In this document: positions 46,094 to 54,697 of the stretch, piece after piece | How the letters are laid out: the number at the start of each line of letters is the position of its first letter | How positions within the stretch are numbered: position 1 is the first letter of the stretch | Assembly: GCF_001591545.1 (NCBI RefSeq) | Contig: NZ_BCVC01000001.1 | Span: forward strand, 992,001 to 1,056,000 | Length of the DNA: 64,000 nt | DNA from: Lederbergia lenta NBRC 16444 | GTDB taxonomy: Bacteria; Bacillota; Bacilli; Bacillales; Bacillaceae_C | Reading direction: 5' to 3' | Program-made: the position numbers and the translations under genes | The notes under the pieces: model-generated | What the model saw: the letters and a program-made list of their open reading frames with translations, nothing else | What the model was told of the DNA's origin: nothing | The model's database searches: none

Positions 46094-46162
46094 ATATAAT
46101 GATTTATTAGATTAATTTACGCTAAAAAGAGTCAGATCCCATAATATTAAACGTTTTATTTT

Positions 46163-46192
46163 GATGGTTGTAGATTACAACCATCTTTTTTA
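46163..46192 (+). terminator. Terminator of the nickel operon
   Basis: GATGGTTGTA (46163-46172) and TACAACCATC (46176-46185) form a perfect 10-bp stem with a GAT loop, followed by TTTTTTATT. Confidence 0.85.
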
Positions 46193-46388
46193 TTATATAA
46201 AGAGCAATATTGTTAGAAGCATTTTCGTTGTATTACAGTTGTTTAGTATAAACACATGTCCACTTATTATATTAAAAAGCTCCCTAAGTACCCCAAAAAA
46301 ATCAAACTATTTTTAGTTTAAATGAAAACCACTATTGATTTGTAATTCACATAATTGTTGGTATTACAACGTTAGTGAGAAAAAATAC

Positions 46389-46425
46389 TTTCAATCAAAT
46401 GGAGAATGCACTACAATGTGTAATG
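46389..46425 (+). promoter_or_regulatory. Promoter and candidate BlaI-type operator of the blaI-like gene
   Basis: TTTCAA (46389-46394), 17 nt and TACAAT (46412-46417) form a plausible promoter. CACTACAATGTGTAATG at 46409-46425 overlaps the -10 and holds TACA and TGTA halves typical of BlaI/MecI/CopY sites. A similar element precedes the DsbA-like gene at 47724. Confidence 0.5.
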
Positions 46426-46437
46426 TGAGGTGTTTGG

Positions 46438-46851
46438 ATGGTGAGAATTCGAAAATTTAAGATGAATGAAAGTGGACTTAATCGTTTTTTTGGACCCCTT
46501 GAGGCAAAAATTATGGACATTTTATGGGATGGTACTGAGATGGCCATTAAAGAAGTACAGCATGTTCTCGAAAGAGAAAAAGCAACGAATTTCAACACAG
46601 TGATGACTGTGATGAACAGATTAGTGGAAAAAGGAATTCTGCATAAAAGAATAGAGGGGAGAAAGTCACTATACAAACCGATCCATTCAAGGGAAGTATT
46701 CCTTCACACACAATCGAAAGAAATGACGCATGAACTCATGAATGAATTTGGAAGCGTTGTGGTAAATCATATGCTCGATGCGCTTGAAGATGTAGATGAT
46801 GATCTTGTCGCTAAGTTAGAACAAAAAATAAAAGATTTAAAAAAGGAATAA
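46438..46851 (+). CDS. BlaI/MecI/CopY family transcriptional repressor
   Basis: Encodes 137 residues: a winged-helix domain (about 15-85, LEAKIMDILWDGTEMAIKEV then FNTVMTVMNRLVEKGIL) and a C-terminal dimerisation helix region. Members repress until cleaved by a partner protease or released by a ligand. The M56 protease gene starts 6 nt after its stop, so it belongs to a BlaI-BlaR1-like pair. GTGAGGTG precedes the ATG. No beta-lactamase or penicillin-binding protein gene is nearby. Confidence 0.9.
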   Translation: MVRIRKFKMNESGLNRFFGPLEAKIMDILWDGTEMAIKEVQHVLEREKATNFNTVMTVMNRLVEKGILHKRIEGRKSLYKPIHSREVFLHTQSKEMTHELMNEFGSVVVNHMLDALEDVDDDLVAKLEQKIKDLKKE

Positions 46852-46857
46852 TGAAAG

Positions 46858-47706
46858 ATGTCAAAACGTCAGGTAAATGTTATGTTTATTGCCACTTTGC
46901 TTATTACGGGAACGGTTTTGCTCCAAATGACTCTGTATGTACTGTCGATTCTAGCGGGTTGGGAGGTTCGATTTAATCTTGTGACAGTCTGTCATAGTAT
47001 CGTTAAATCAATTGGACTGTCTTTTCTTGAATATGGTCTTGATGCACTTGTATTTTTTACTGTCTTTCTGTTAGTAAGGAAAGTTAGTTCGCAAATTTTC
47101 TGGACTAAGCGTATGCAAAGAATTTTTGAGTATTATAAAGAGAACAAGCTCACATTAGATTTGAATGACAGACATACTAATGGAAGAGAAGCTTTTACGG
47201 TTATATCTTATCCAGCGCCGATTGCGGTGACGATGGGGTTTATTAAGCCAAGGATTGTTTTGTCAACCGGTATGATGCAGTTGCTTGATGAAGGGGAACT
47301 AGAGGCAGTAATTTTGCACGAATTATATCACCAAAACAATCATGATCCACTGAAAATATTTTTAATTTCTTTATGCGCTTCAACAATGTGGTATATTCCA
47401 ATTTTGAGGTGGTTCCATCAGAGATTCAAAATTGTTAAGGAATTACTGGCTGATGAACATGCTTTGGACAAGCAGGGAACTCCTGTGAATATAGGTAGTG
47501 CACTTTTAAAAATGTTAAAGGCTAGGAAGCAAGCACAAATGCCATTCTCTTATGTCTCGTTCGCAGATACATCGGTTAACTATCGAATTAAATATATTTT
47601 AGATCCTTTGACGGAACCACCTTTAAAAATTCCGTTAAAGTTAACTGTAATGTCATTTTCAATTTTTTCTATACTTTGTGGATTATTTATTTACGCTTTG
47701 TCGTAA
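46858..47706 (+). CDS. M56 family membrane metallopeptidase (BlaR1-like, no sensor domain)
   Basis: Encodes 282 residues. Three or four membrane helices (about 8-28, 52-78, 175-195 region and 255-278) surround a cytoplasmic zinc-protease domain with HELYH (H154, E155, H158) and a third ligand region KELLADEHALD. BlaR1 has an extra C-terminal penicillin-sensor domain; here the protein ends after the last helix, so beta-lactams are not the obvious signal. It probably cleaves the upstream repressor. Confidence 0.87.
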   Translation: MSKRQVNVMFIATLLITGTVLLQMTLYVLSILAGWEVRFNLVTVCHSIVKSIGLSFLEYGLDALVFFTVFLLVRKVSSQIFWTKRMQRIFEYYKENKLTLDLNDRHTNGREAFTVISYPAPIAVTMGFIKPRIVLSTGMMQLLDEGELEAVILHELYHQNNHDPLKIFLISLCASTMWYIPILRWFHQRFKIVKELLADEHALDKQGTPVNIGSALLKMLKARKQAQMPFSYVSFADTSVNYRIKYILDPLTEPPLKIPLKLTVMSFSIFSILCGLFIYALS

Positions 47707-47740
47707 ATTTTTTTAGGAGAGTACACTACGTTATGTAGTA
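47698..47740 (+). promoter_or_regulatory. Candidate promoter and operator of the DsbA-like gene
   Basis: TTGTCG (47698-47703), 18 nt and TACACT (47722-47727), with CACTACGTTATGTAGTA at 47724-47740 over the -10 and start region. ACTAC and GTAGT form perfect inverted arms. It is identical to the blaI-gene operator at 12 of 17 positions. Confidence 0.45.
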
Positions 47741-47760
47741 TGAATAAGGAGTTGGAAGCT

Positions 47761-48411
47761 TTGTTAAAAAAAATGTTATGGTTTTTAGGTATTATTATAG
47801 TATGTATTGTAGGTATTATTCTATTAACTGATATGGAGAAAAAATCAGCTGTGATTGACTATGAAGATCAGCCATTTTTAGGGGAGGAGTCTGCACCTGT
47901 GGACATTGTTGAGTTTGGCGATTATAAATGCCCTGCGTGCAAAGATTTTGACGAGTCACTTTATCCGCTAATAGATCAGGAATTTGTGAAAAAAGGTAAA
48001 GTGAAATTTTATTTCATGAATTATTCATTTATTAATATCGATTCACATCGATCTGCGCAATTTGCAGAAACCGTTTATCAAGAGCTAGGAAATGAGAAAT
48101 TCTGGTCTTTCCATCACTTGTTGTTTAAGAAGCAACCTGATGATTTGTCGTACGAGAAAGTAGATCTATATACGGATACATTTTTGAAAGAAACGTTGTC
48201 GGAAGTAGCAAATGTGGAAGAAACGGATAAAGTAATGAAGGCATTTGCAGAAAATCAAGGAAAAGTCGCATGGGAAAAAGACATGGCAATTGCCAAAAGT
48301 CTAAACGTAGCTAGTACACCATCACTTTATATAAATGGAAAGCAATTCAAAGGTAAGACCTTGGATGATTTAAAAGAGATGGTTGAAAAGGCGACTGTCA
48401 GTGGTGAGTAG
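47761..48411 (+). CDS. DsbA-family thiol-disulfide oxidoreductase (BdbD-like)
   Basis: Encodes 216 residues from TTG 47761. One membrane anchor (about 4-22) precedes a DsbA domain: FGDYKCPACKDFD (active-site CPAC), a helical insertion, and the cis-proline loop VASTPSLYINGKQFKG. It would oxidise or isomerise disulfides outside the membrane. TTG 47761 has AAGGAG 9 nt upstream; an in-frame ATG at 47740 has no SD nearer than 20 nt and overlaps the operator-like repeat, but remains possible. No DsbB/BdbC partner lies nearby. Confidence 0.88.
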   Translation: MLKKMLWFLGIIIVCIVGIILLTDMEKKSAVIDYEDQPFLGEESAPVDIVEFGDYKCPACKDFDESLYPLIDQEFVKKGKVKFYFMNYSFINIDSHRSAQFAETVYQELGNEKFWSFHHLLFKKQPDDLSYEKVDLYTDTFLKETLSEVANVEETDKVMKAFAENQGKVAWEKDMAIAKSLNVASTPSLYINGKQFKGKTLDDLKEMVEKATVSGE

Positions 48412-48556
48412 AATATTCCTCTTTGATTAAGAATAGAGGGATTAGTAGATGCGTTCCTTTTTAAAGAAGTTAATCTAATTCTATTTGATCTCATACCCAA
48501 AGGATAGAAGAGCATAATAGAATTTGCTTTATCTATCCTTTGTTTTGTTTCACAAA

Positions 48557-48931
48557 TTATCTAAATTGCTTTTGATCCTTTTCTCTTTTAACTGGCCCCT
48601 TATGAGCTAAGCTCCACTCAATAATATGGTCTGTAATTCTATCATATAGATCATCATCGAAATATGGCTGTTCATGATTAAACAATGTATCAATGTCTGT
48701 TCTTATTTCCATTAAAACATGATGTCCAAAAACATTTTCATCATTTAGAGTGTCCCAGAGGTACTGGCAAAATAGTTCAAACCCTTCATCCCAGTTTGCA
48801 TTTCCATTATTTTGTGCTTCATATCGAAGTTTTTCAGTTGCTCTTATTAGTTCCCCTTCCACCATATCTGATTGACCACTCTTTGGAACATAACTTTTCC
48901 AAATGTTTTTCGCTTCTTCAAAGTATTTCAT
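48557..48931 (-). CDS. Uncharacterised acidic protein
   Basis: Encodes 124 residues, acidic and mostly helical, with no membrane segment, signal peptide or cysteine motif (one Cys). Conserved-looking stretches are NIWKSYVPKSGQSDMVEGEL and NWDEGFELFCQYLWDTLND. I do not recognise a characterised family; similar small soluble proteins occur in other Bacillaceae as hypotheticals, some resembling immunity proteins. GGGGTGAT precedes the ATG. It is a single gene between convergent and divergent neighbours. Confidence 0.72.
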   Translation of the reverse strand: MKYFEEAKNIWKSYVPKSGQSDMVEGELIRATEKLRYEAQNNGNANWDEGFELFCQYLWDTLNDENVFGHHVLMEIRTDIDTLFNHEQPYFDDDLYDRITDHIIEWSLAHKGPVKREKDQKQFR

Positions 48932-49293
48932 GATATCACCCCACGATGAATTTAATCAGATTCTACCTTGCTTTTAAATTTAATTATTATTAGATTCTAT
49001 AACAATACTGATTTTCTGCTGTGAGCATTTAAGCTTCCGCATTGACCCGTACTTTTGCGTATGTTAATTTAAGTAAGATAAAGAAAAAGAGACCCTAATA
49101 TTATAATTAAAAATCGGAAATTTCAAACATCTAAAACTAACTATAGATTAATAGTTAGAAAGATCAAAGGTTGTATGTAAGGTTGGTTGATTCTTTTTAA
49201 GAGATTTCTACTACATAACTGATACATGTAGGACATATTGGCAAGGGAATCAAGGGCCAATTGATTATTCTTTTGAAACTTTTTAAGTAAAAA
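48932..49293. other. Intergenic region upstream of pspA
   Basis: A+T-rich with no gene. CTAACTAT (49137-49144) and ATAGTTAG (49151-49158) form a perfect 8-bp inverted repeat with a 6-nt centre, a possible operator or small hairpin about 200 nt before pspA. Confidence 0.4.
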
Positions 49294-49320
49294 TGAAACC
49301 TTTTATGTATAAAGACAGTA
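49294..49320 (+). promoter_or_regulatory. Candidate sigma-W promoter of the psp operon
   Basis: TGAAAC (49294-49299) is the exact sigma-W -35. After 16 nt comes CAGTA (49316-49320), an imperfect form of the CGTA -10. B. subtilis pspA-ydjGHI is a sigma-W operon, which supports this reading. Confidence 0.5.
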
Positions 49321-49354
49321 TATATACTTATAACTTAAAAACAGGGAGGATATT

Positions 49355-50032
49355 ATGAGTATTTTAACTAGATTTAAAGATATTATGGCAAGTAATATTA
49401 ATGCATTATTGGACAAAGCTGAAAATCCAGAGAAGATGATCGATCAATATATGAGGAACTTGAATAGTGATTTAGGCAAGGTGAAGGCTGAAACGGCTTC
49501 TGTTATGGCGGAAGAACAAAGATCAAAAAGAGCGTTAAATGAGTGTGTATCGGAAATCGAAAAAATGCAGAATTATGCAATCAAGGCATTGGAATCTGAA
49601 AATGAAGAGGATGCTAGAAAGTTTTTGGAAAAGAAAACTACGTTAGTAGGGAAAGAGTCTGAATTACAACAAGCTTATAGCTTGGCAGCATCTAATGCCG
49701 TTCGTATGAGAGAAATGCATGATAAACTTGTTTCTGATATTGGTGAGTTGGAAGCGCGCAGAACGATTATCAAAGGGAAGATGGCTGTAGCAAAAACGCA
49801 AGAGAGATTGAATAAAATGGGTTCATCTATCTCAGGTGCCAATCAATCGGTGTCAGCATTTGGAAGAATGGAAGAAAAAGTGAATAAAGCACTTGATGAG
49901 GCCAATGCAATGGCTGAATTGAATACGAATCCAAAAGATGACATAAAGGATTTAATGACAAAATATGATAGTAATACCGGTGTAGATGATGAGTTAGCTG
50001 CTTTAAAGGCAAAGTTAAACAATAAAGAATAA
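49355..50032 (+). CDS. pspA: Phage shock protein A family envelope-stress protein
   Basis: Encodes 225 residues (B. subtilis PspA/YdjF 227). It is an almost continuous coiled coil after an N-terminal amphipathic helix (MSILTRFKDIMASNINALLDKAENPEKMIDQYMRN, split here as two helices), the PspA/IM30 signature. These proteins coat damaged membrane patches and belong to the ESCRT-III superfamily. GGGAGG lies 7 nt before the ATG. It is the first gene of pspA-ydjGHI; a hairpin after it may raise its level over the downstream genes. Confidence 0.93.
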   Translation: MSILTRFKDIMASNINALLDKAENPEKMIDQYMRNLNSDLGKVKAETASVMAEEQRSKRALNECVSEIEKMQNYAIKALESENEEDARKFLEKKTTLVGKESELQQAYSLAASNAVRMREMHDKLVSDIGELEARRTIIKGKMAVAKTQERLNKMGSSISGANQSVSAFGRMEEKVNKALDEANAMAELNTNPKDDIKDLMTKYDSNTGVDDELAALKAKLNNKE

Positions 50033-50052
50033 CAATCTAAGACCCTTACCGT

Positions 50053-50082
50053 AAAGCTGTAGCTAAAGCTACAGCTTTATTA
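50053..50082 (+). terminator. Leaky intercistronic hairpin after pspA
   Basis: AAAGCTGTAGC (50053-50063) and GCTACAGCTTT (50068-50078) form a perfect 11-bp stem with a TAAA loop, but only ATTAG follows, so termination is probably partial. Confidence 0.6.
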
Positions 50083-50124
50083 GTAGATAGGGGTGAATGT
50101 GTTATCAACAGAGGTGAATAGAAG

Positions 50125-51153
50125 ATGATCATACAATACAAATGTCCTAACTGCGGGGATGATATGGAATTTGATAGCGAAACAGGAACGCTATCTTGTC
50201 ATAGTTGCGGAAGAAAAGAAAATATAGAAGAATTTTCAGAAGATCTAATTACAGCTACTTTTTCAGAAGATGAAGCGAATGAATATCATTGTGAAAATTG
50301 TGGCGCTATACTCATAACAGAAGCTGAAACTACAGCAACCACTTGTAGCTTTTGTGGAGCGGCGGTTGTTATTGGGGATCGACTTTCTGGAATGTTAGCG
50401 CCCGCAAAGGTTATTCCTTTTACAATTAGTAAGGATGAAGCAAAAAAAGCTTTTCAGACCTGGTGTAAGAATGGCTTGCTGACACCAAAGGGTTTTATGA
50501 CAGCTGACCGAATAAAAGGGATAACCGGGATGTATGTTCCTTTTTGGTTGTATGATTTAAATAGTAAGGTTAAGGTCGATGCTCAAGGTACTAAAGTGAG
50601 GACATATACAAGAGGCGATTATATTTATACAGAAACAAAATATTTCGATGTATACCGGGATATCAATCTAGATTATGTGAAAGTACCTGTTGATGCATCG
50701 GAAAAAATGAATGATGAAATAATGGATAAATTGGAACCTTATCATTATGATCAATTAAAACCATTTAAAACGCCTTATTTAGCGGGTTATATTGCGGAAA
50801 AGTATAATTATACAGATGCGGATCTATTGCCCCGAGCAAAAACAAAAATACAGAACTTCATAGAAACCTATATTAGTTCTACGATTTCAGGTTATTCCTC
50901 TGTAAGTTACAAGCACAAACAAATAAATACAAAGAAAAAAAATGCTTCGTATGTGCTTCTCCCAGTGTGGATGGTGTATTATGATTTTGATAAAACGGAA
51001 CATACATTTGCGATGAATGGGCAAACAGGTAAAGTAATTGGGAAACCACCAATTAGTTATTCGAAAGTTGCTTTGTGGTTTAGCGGTATTGCTGGTACTT
51101 CGTTTATTACATTAAAATTAATCTCATTGATTATGGGTGGTGGTTTTTGGTGA
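50125..51153 (+). CDS. ydjG: Zinc-ribbon protein YdjG
   Basis: Encodes 342 residues. Two N-terminal zinc ribbons are visible: CPNCGDDMEFDSETGTLSCH with SCG (about 7-30) and CENCGAILITEAETTATTCS with FCG (52-75). A large soluble domain (90-300) and one C-terminal membrane helix (about 312-335) follow. In B. subtilis YdjG with YdjH recruits or supports PspA and YdjI at the membrane. GAGGTGA precedes the ATG. It overlaps ydjH by 4 nt. Confidence 0.9.
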   Translation: MIIQYKCPNCGDDMEFDSETGTLSCHSCGRKENIEEFSEDLITATFSEDEANEYHCENCGAILITEAETTATTCSFCGAAVVIGDRLSGMLAPAKVIPFTISKDEAKKAFQTWCKNGLLTPKGFMTADRIKGITGMYVPFWLYDLNSKVKVDAQGTKVRTYTRGDYIYTETKYFDVYRDINLDYVKVPVDASEKMNDEIMDKLEPYHYDQLKPFKTPYLAGYIAEKYNYTDADLLPRAKTKIQNFIETYISSTISGYSSVSYKHKQINTKKKNASYVLLPVWMVYYDFDKTEHTFAMNGQTGKVIGKPPISYSKVALWFSGIAGTSFITLKLISLIMGGGFW

Positions 51154-51953
51154 GAAATAAATTATATTTAAGTATGATGTTCTCTCTTCTAGTCATCCTT
51201 CTATTGATTCCATCGGTAGTCAATCCGGTCCTAGCCGCTAATGAGCCGAAGCAGCATATTTATGATTATGCGAATCTTTTAGATCAAGATGAAATTGAGA
51301 ATCTAGAAGCTTTGGCTCATAAGTATGGGAAAAAAAGAGAAACAGACTTTATTATATTAACTACCAATGATACAGAAGGTAAAGATATTATTCCATATAT
51401 GCAAGACTTTTATGATGACAATGCACTTGGGTATGATAAACCTCATGGAAATACTGCCATCTTAACGATTGATATGGACACGAGAGATGTATATTTGGCA
51501 GGATTTTATAAGGCGAAAGAATACTTGGATAATGATAGACTCTATCTTATCCGTGAAAAGATCACTCCGAATCTATCTAAAGGAAACTATGAGCAAGCGT
51601 TTCAAACTTTTATTAAAACATCCTATAAATATATGGGAATTAGACCAGGGGTAGATCCAGATAATCTATTATTTAATATTTGGTTTCAACTCATTGCTTC
51701 CCTTGCACTCGCTGGATTGATTGTCAGTGTGATGGTTTATAACTCAGGTGGAAAGCGGACGATTAGTGAAAAGACTTATCGTGATTCAAATAGTTCGAAG
51801 GTGCTTCAAAGAAGAGATACTTATATAAGAACATCCACTTCAAAACGTAAAAAGCCATCAAATAATAGCAGTAGCGGTGGCGGACGGAGCAGTGGTGGCG
51901 GTGGAGTTACAAGGGGTGGACACTCCCATAGTGGTAGTAGAGGCAAATTTTAA
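51150..51953 (+). CDS. ydjH: TPM-domain membrane protein YdjH
   Basis: Encodes about 267 residues. A signal peptide (about 1-30, ending NPVLAA) precedes an extracytoplasmic TPM domain (38-160, IYDYANLLDQDEIENLEALA). A membrane helix (about 175-197) leads to a basic cytoplasmic tail ending in a Gly/Ser-rich stretch (SSSGGGRSSGGGGVTRGGHS), common in this family. GTG 51150 after GGGTGGTGG is favoured; TTG 51147 is also in frame. It is translated from within the ydjG stop. Confidence 0.9.
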   Translation: MRNKLYLSMMFSLLVILLLIPSVVNPVLAANEPKQHIYDYANLLDQDEIENLEALAHKYGKKRETDFIILTTNDTEGKDIIPYMQDFYDDNALGYDKPHGNTAILTIDMDTRDVYLAGFYKAKEYLDNDRLYLIREKITPNLSKGNYEQAFQTFIKTSYKYMGIRPGVDPDNLLFNIWFQLIASLALAGLIVSVMVYNSGGKRTISEKTYRDSNSSKVLQRRDTYIRTSTSKRKKPSNNSSSGGGRSSGGGGVTRGGHSHSGSRGKF

Positions 51954-52013
51954 TCAATAGTTACAGAAAGTGACAAGAAATACAGATGGATGTATCCAGA
52001 AAGGAAATGATGA

Positions 52014-53009
52014 ATGATGGCATTTTTTAAAAGTCAATTTGCTAATGTAGTGGAATGGGAAGAATTTAGGGATGATATGATTTTTTGGAAGTGGAGCAAT
52101 GAGGAGATAAAAAAAGGAAGTAGACTTATTATCCGTCCTGGCCAAGATGCGATATTTCTAAATAATGGTAAGGTCGAAGGTATTTTTGAGGATGAGGGGG
52201 ATTATAATATTGAATCGCAAATCATCCCTTTTTTATCAACGCTAAAAGGTTTTAAATTTGGTTTTAATAGCGGCATGAGAGTGGAAGTATTATTTGTGAA
52301 TACGAAAGAGTTCACAGTTAAATGGGGCACGAAAAATGCAATTAATATTCCAACTGCGCAACTTCCTGGTGGCATGCCTATTCGTGCTAATGGTACTTTT
52401 AATTTTAAAGTCAATGATTATATTGCTCTTATAGATAAAGTGGCAGGGATAAAAAATAGTTATCTAGTTGAGGATATTAAGATTCGGATTACTTCCATTC
52501 TTGACCAGCTATTAATGAAATGGATTACTAGAGAAGGGAAAGATATGTTTAATCTGCAAGCCAATGCTTTCGATATTGCAAAAGGCATTAGAGAGGATCT
52601 TGATATGCAGATTATCGATAGTGGGATGACAGTCACAGGCTTTAATATAATGAGCTTCAACTATCCAAAAGAAATTCAAGATATGATCACGAAGACCGCT
52701 TCCCATGGAATGATTGGCGATGTAAACAGGTATCAACAGGTTTCCATGACAGATGGAATTGCCTCGGGGAAAGTGAAAGGCGGTGGGGCTGCATCAGACA
52801 TGGCCGGAATGATGATGGGAATGAATGTAGCCAATCAAATGATGAAAAATATGAATCAGAATCATGATAACCCGGTCCAAGCAAATTCGAACAATGGAGA
52901 ACAGAAAAATTCTGCAGGTAATCAAAAGCCTAATTTCTGTCCTAATTGCGGAGAAAAAACTGGCGGCGGTAACTTTTGTGGGAATTGCGGACAAAAACTA
53001 GTTTCATAG
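52014..53009 (+). CDS. ydjI: SPFH-domain protein YdjI
   Basis: Encodes 331 residues (B. subtilis YdjI 323). The SPFH/virion-associated domain (about 15-235) contains VVEWEEFRDDMIFWKW, SRLIIRPGQDAIFLNNGKVE and the helical FDIAKGIREDL. A flexible Met/Gly-rich region (AGMMMGMNVANQMMKNMNQN) leads to a C-terminal zinc ribbon, CPNCGEKTGGGNFCGNCG. YdjI recruits PspA to the membrane in B. subtilis. The start is the first of two adjacent ATG codons after AAAGGA. Confidence 0.92.
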   Translation: MMAFFKSQFANVVEWEEFRDDMIFWKWSNEEIKKGSRLIIRPGQDAIFLNNGKVEGIFEDEGDYNIESQIIPFLSTLKGFKFGFNSGMRVEVLFVNTKEFTVKWGTKNAINIPTAQLPGGMPIRANGTFNFKVNDYIALIDKVAGIKNSYLVEDIKIRITSILDQLLMKWITREGKDMFNLQANAFDIAKGIREDLDMQIIDSGMTVTGFNIMSFNYPKEIQDMITKTASHGMIGDVNRYQQVSMTDGIASGKVKGGGAASDMAGMMMGMNVANQMMKNMNQNHDNPVQANSNNGEQKNSAGNQKPNFCPNCGEKTGGGNFCGNCGQKLVS

Positions 53010-53042
53010 TATTCAATTCATAGGATATAACGAATGGAATGT

Positions 53043-53083
53043 CTCCTTTGGCTAAGCATTGGCAAAAAGGAGACGTTTTTTGT
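53043..53083 (+). terminator. Terminator of the psp operon
   Basis: GTCTCCTTT pairs with AAAGGAGAC (outer stem, extended by GC/GC near the loop), followed by GTTTTTTG. Confidence 0.75.
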
Positions 53084-53330
53084 ATAATTAAAATTTCTGC
53101 CAAACCAATTAATCTCGCTAAATGAGGTTTAAATGTGAGAGATGTTTTTAAAGATTGGAATAGTATTTTATATAGCCGACTATAATGTAGGTATATTCAC
53201 AAATACTAATATACATAAACAATAGCTAGGCTTTATTAAAGATATTTATAATCATATAGCTATACTACATATTATTGCGAAATAATGTTAGACTTAAATA
53301 ATATCTTTATGAGTTGAAGGAAGTGTTCAT
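53084..53330. other. Intergenic region before the SEC-C gene
   Basis: A+T-rich, no frame of note. GAAGGAAG near 53317 is the ribosome site of the next gene. No strong promoter was assigned. Confidence 0.3.
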
Positions 53331-54320
53331 GTGGTAAGACGCAATGATCCGTGTCCATGCGGGAGCGGAAAGAAGTATAAAAAATGTTGTCAATCAAAAA
53401 AGGAAACATCTATAGAAGAAGTGAAAAAGGAAGAACTTGAAAGAATATTACAAACTTTTTACGATGAGTATCCCGAAAGAAGAGATGTAAGTAATTATTT
53501 GCAATTAGTTAGAGAGTGGAGTGAACCATTAAAGCAGCATTTAATGGAAGAAATGATTGAAACGATTGTGATGGATGAATTCTTTTTCCATCACAAACCG
53601 GAAATTTGGAAGAACTATTTAGAAAAACAACAGAAGAAGATCATCCGTCCGTCTGTAGAAAAAGTTTTAAAAACATGGACAAATCCACGTGTTTTCATTG
53701 GTGAAGTCATCGCGGTTGATGAGGCTTATATGTCTGTGAAAAATATTTTGGAAGATGAAACCATTTGCTTGAGACGGGAAAGTCATAAACCTATTCCAGT
53801 AGGTGTGCATGTATATTGCTTCATTTTACCTGATGGAACTTCTAAGGAAAATCACTATTTGGCAGTTTCAAGCTTAATTTTCTTCCCGACTGACCATCAT
53901 GCTGTGTTTACGGAATTCGCAAAGCAATTTGAAGCTGAAAATGAACAATCAGCTTCAGCGTTTTTAAAAGAAAATGGAATCTTATTTTGGCAACTACTTG
54001 TTGAAGATGGATATGGTGGAGGAGAATTTACCGACTTTGAAGCGGGAGTGCTGATCGAAGCAATGGATTTTTTAGAGAGGAATAATCGGGATCCAAAAAA
54101 ATTACTAGAAATAGTAGAAGATTATTTAGTAGAACAGCAGCCAAATGCTCGAAAAGAAGTAGCAATAGCAGCTGGAGCTATCCGATTTGGTCAAGAGAAT
54201 TCCTTTTTTGAACCTCTTTCACTAACTATAAAAGAAATTGCTGAGTGGTTCGGAGTATCCACTTCATCTCTAAATAAATATTGTAATGAGTTAAGTACAT
54301 ATTATAATAATAAAAAGTAA
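53331..54320 (+). CDS. SEC-C metal-binding domain protein
   Basis: Encodes 329 residues. The N-terminal SEC-C zinc motif is complete: RRNDPCPCGSGKKYKKCCQ (about 4-22). The middle is an uncharacterised alpha/beta region, and the C-terminus (about 295-325, LTIKEIAEWFGVSTSSLNKY) looks like a helix-turn-helix. SEC-C domains bind zinc and SecB or ribosomes in other proteins; the role here is unknown. The start is GTG after AAGGAAG. The gene is monocistronic. Confidence 0.85.
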   Translation: MVRRNDPCPCGSGKKYKKCCQSKKETSIEEVKKEELERILQTFYDEYPERRDVSNYLQLVREWSEPLKQHLMEEMIETIVMDEFFFHHKPEIWKNYLEKQQKKIIRPSVEKVLKTWTNPRVFIGEVIAVDEAYMSVKNILEDETICLRRESHKPIPVGVHVYCFILPDGTSKENHYLAVSSLIFFPTDHHAVFTEFAKQFEAENEQSASAFLKENGILFWQLLVEDGYGGGEFTDFEAGVLIEAMDFLERNNRDPKKLLEIVEDYLVEQQPNARKEVAIAAGAIRFGQENSFFEPLSLTIKEIAEWFGVSTSSLNKYCNELSTYYNNKK

Positions 54321-54338
54321 ATATCTTTTTAGTACAGA

Positions 54339-54375
54339 AAAATCACTATAGCATATTTGCTATAGTGATTTTTTT
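54339..54375 (+). terminator. Terminator after the SEC-C gene
   Basis: AATCACTATAGCA and TGCTATAGTGATT form a perfect 13-bp stem with a TATT loop, followed by seven T. Confidence 0.88.
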
Positions 54376-54516
54376 ATACTAAGTGAGGCTATAGTTAAAA
54401 TAGCTTTTTGCGGTTCAATCCGCTTCAGATTATTTCCTTTTTAAAAGGTCGCTTTGCGAAATCACCTAATATAATCAACTTTATAGGGGCAAAATTTTTC
54501 ATTCGAGATTTTTAAC

Positions 54517-54545
54517 TTGATTCCTTTTCAATTGATAGGTAAAGT
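54517..54545 (+). promoter_or_regulatory. Promoter-like repeat copy 1 upstream of the C45 gene
   Basis: TTGATT (54517-54522), 17 nt and TAAAGT (54540-54545), with CAATTGAT in the spacer. A close copy lies 181 bp downstream. Confidence 0.45.
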
Positions 54546-54697
54546 GAAGTTATAATAAGAAAGGTGTTCGAATGGAATTGGGCAAATGATGAGCAAAGGA
54601 CCTCAGGAATAAATCTGTTTTTAATACATAGGACAACGTTGAATGCAGGTGACATTTTATAGATTGGTAAATAAAGCTTGAAATCAAGACTTTAATT

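Noticed and set aside
46351-46376. TATTACAACGTTAGTG as a third BlaI-type operator.
   Set aside because: On the reverse strand it shares CACTA and GTAAT with the two chosen sites, but the spacing is one base shorter and the arms do not form a good inverted repeat.
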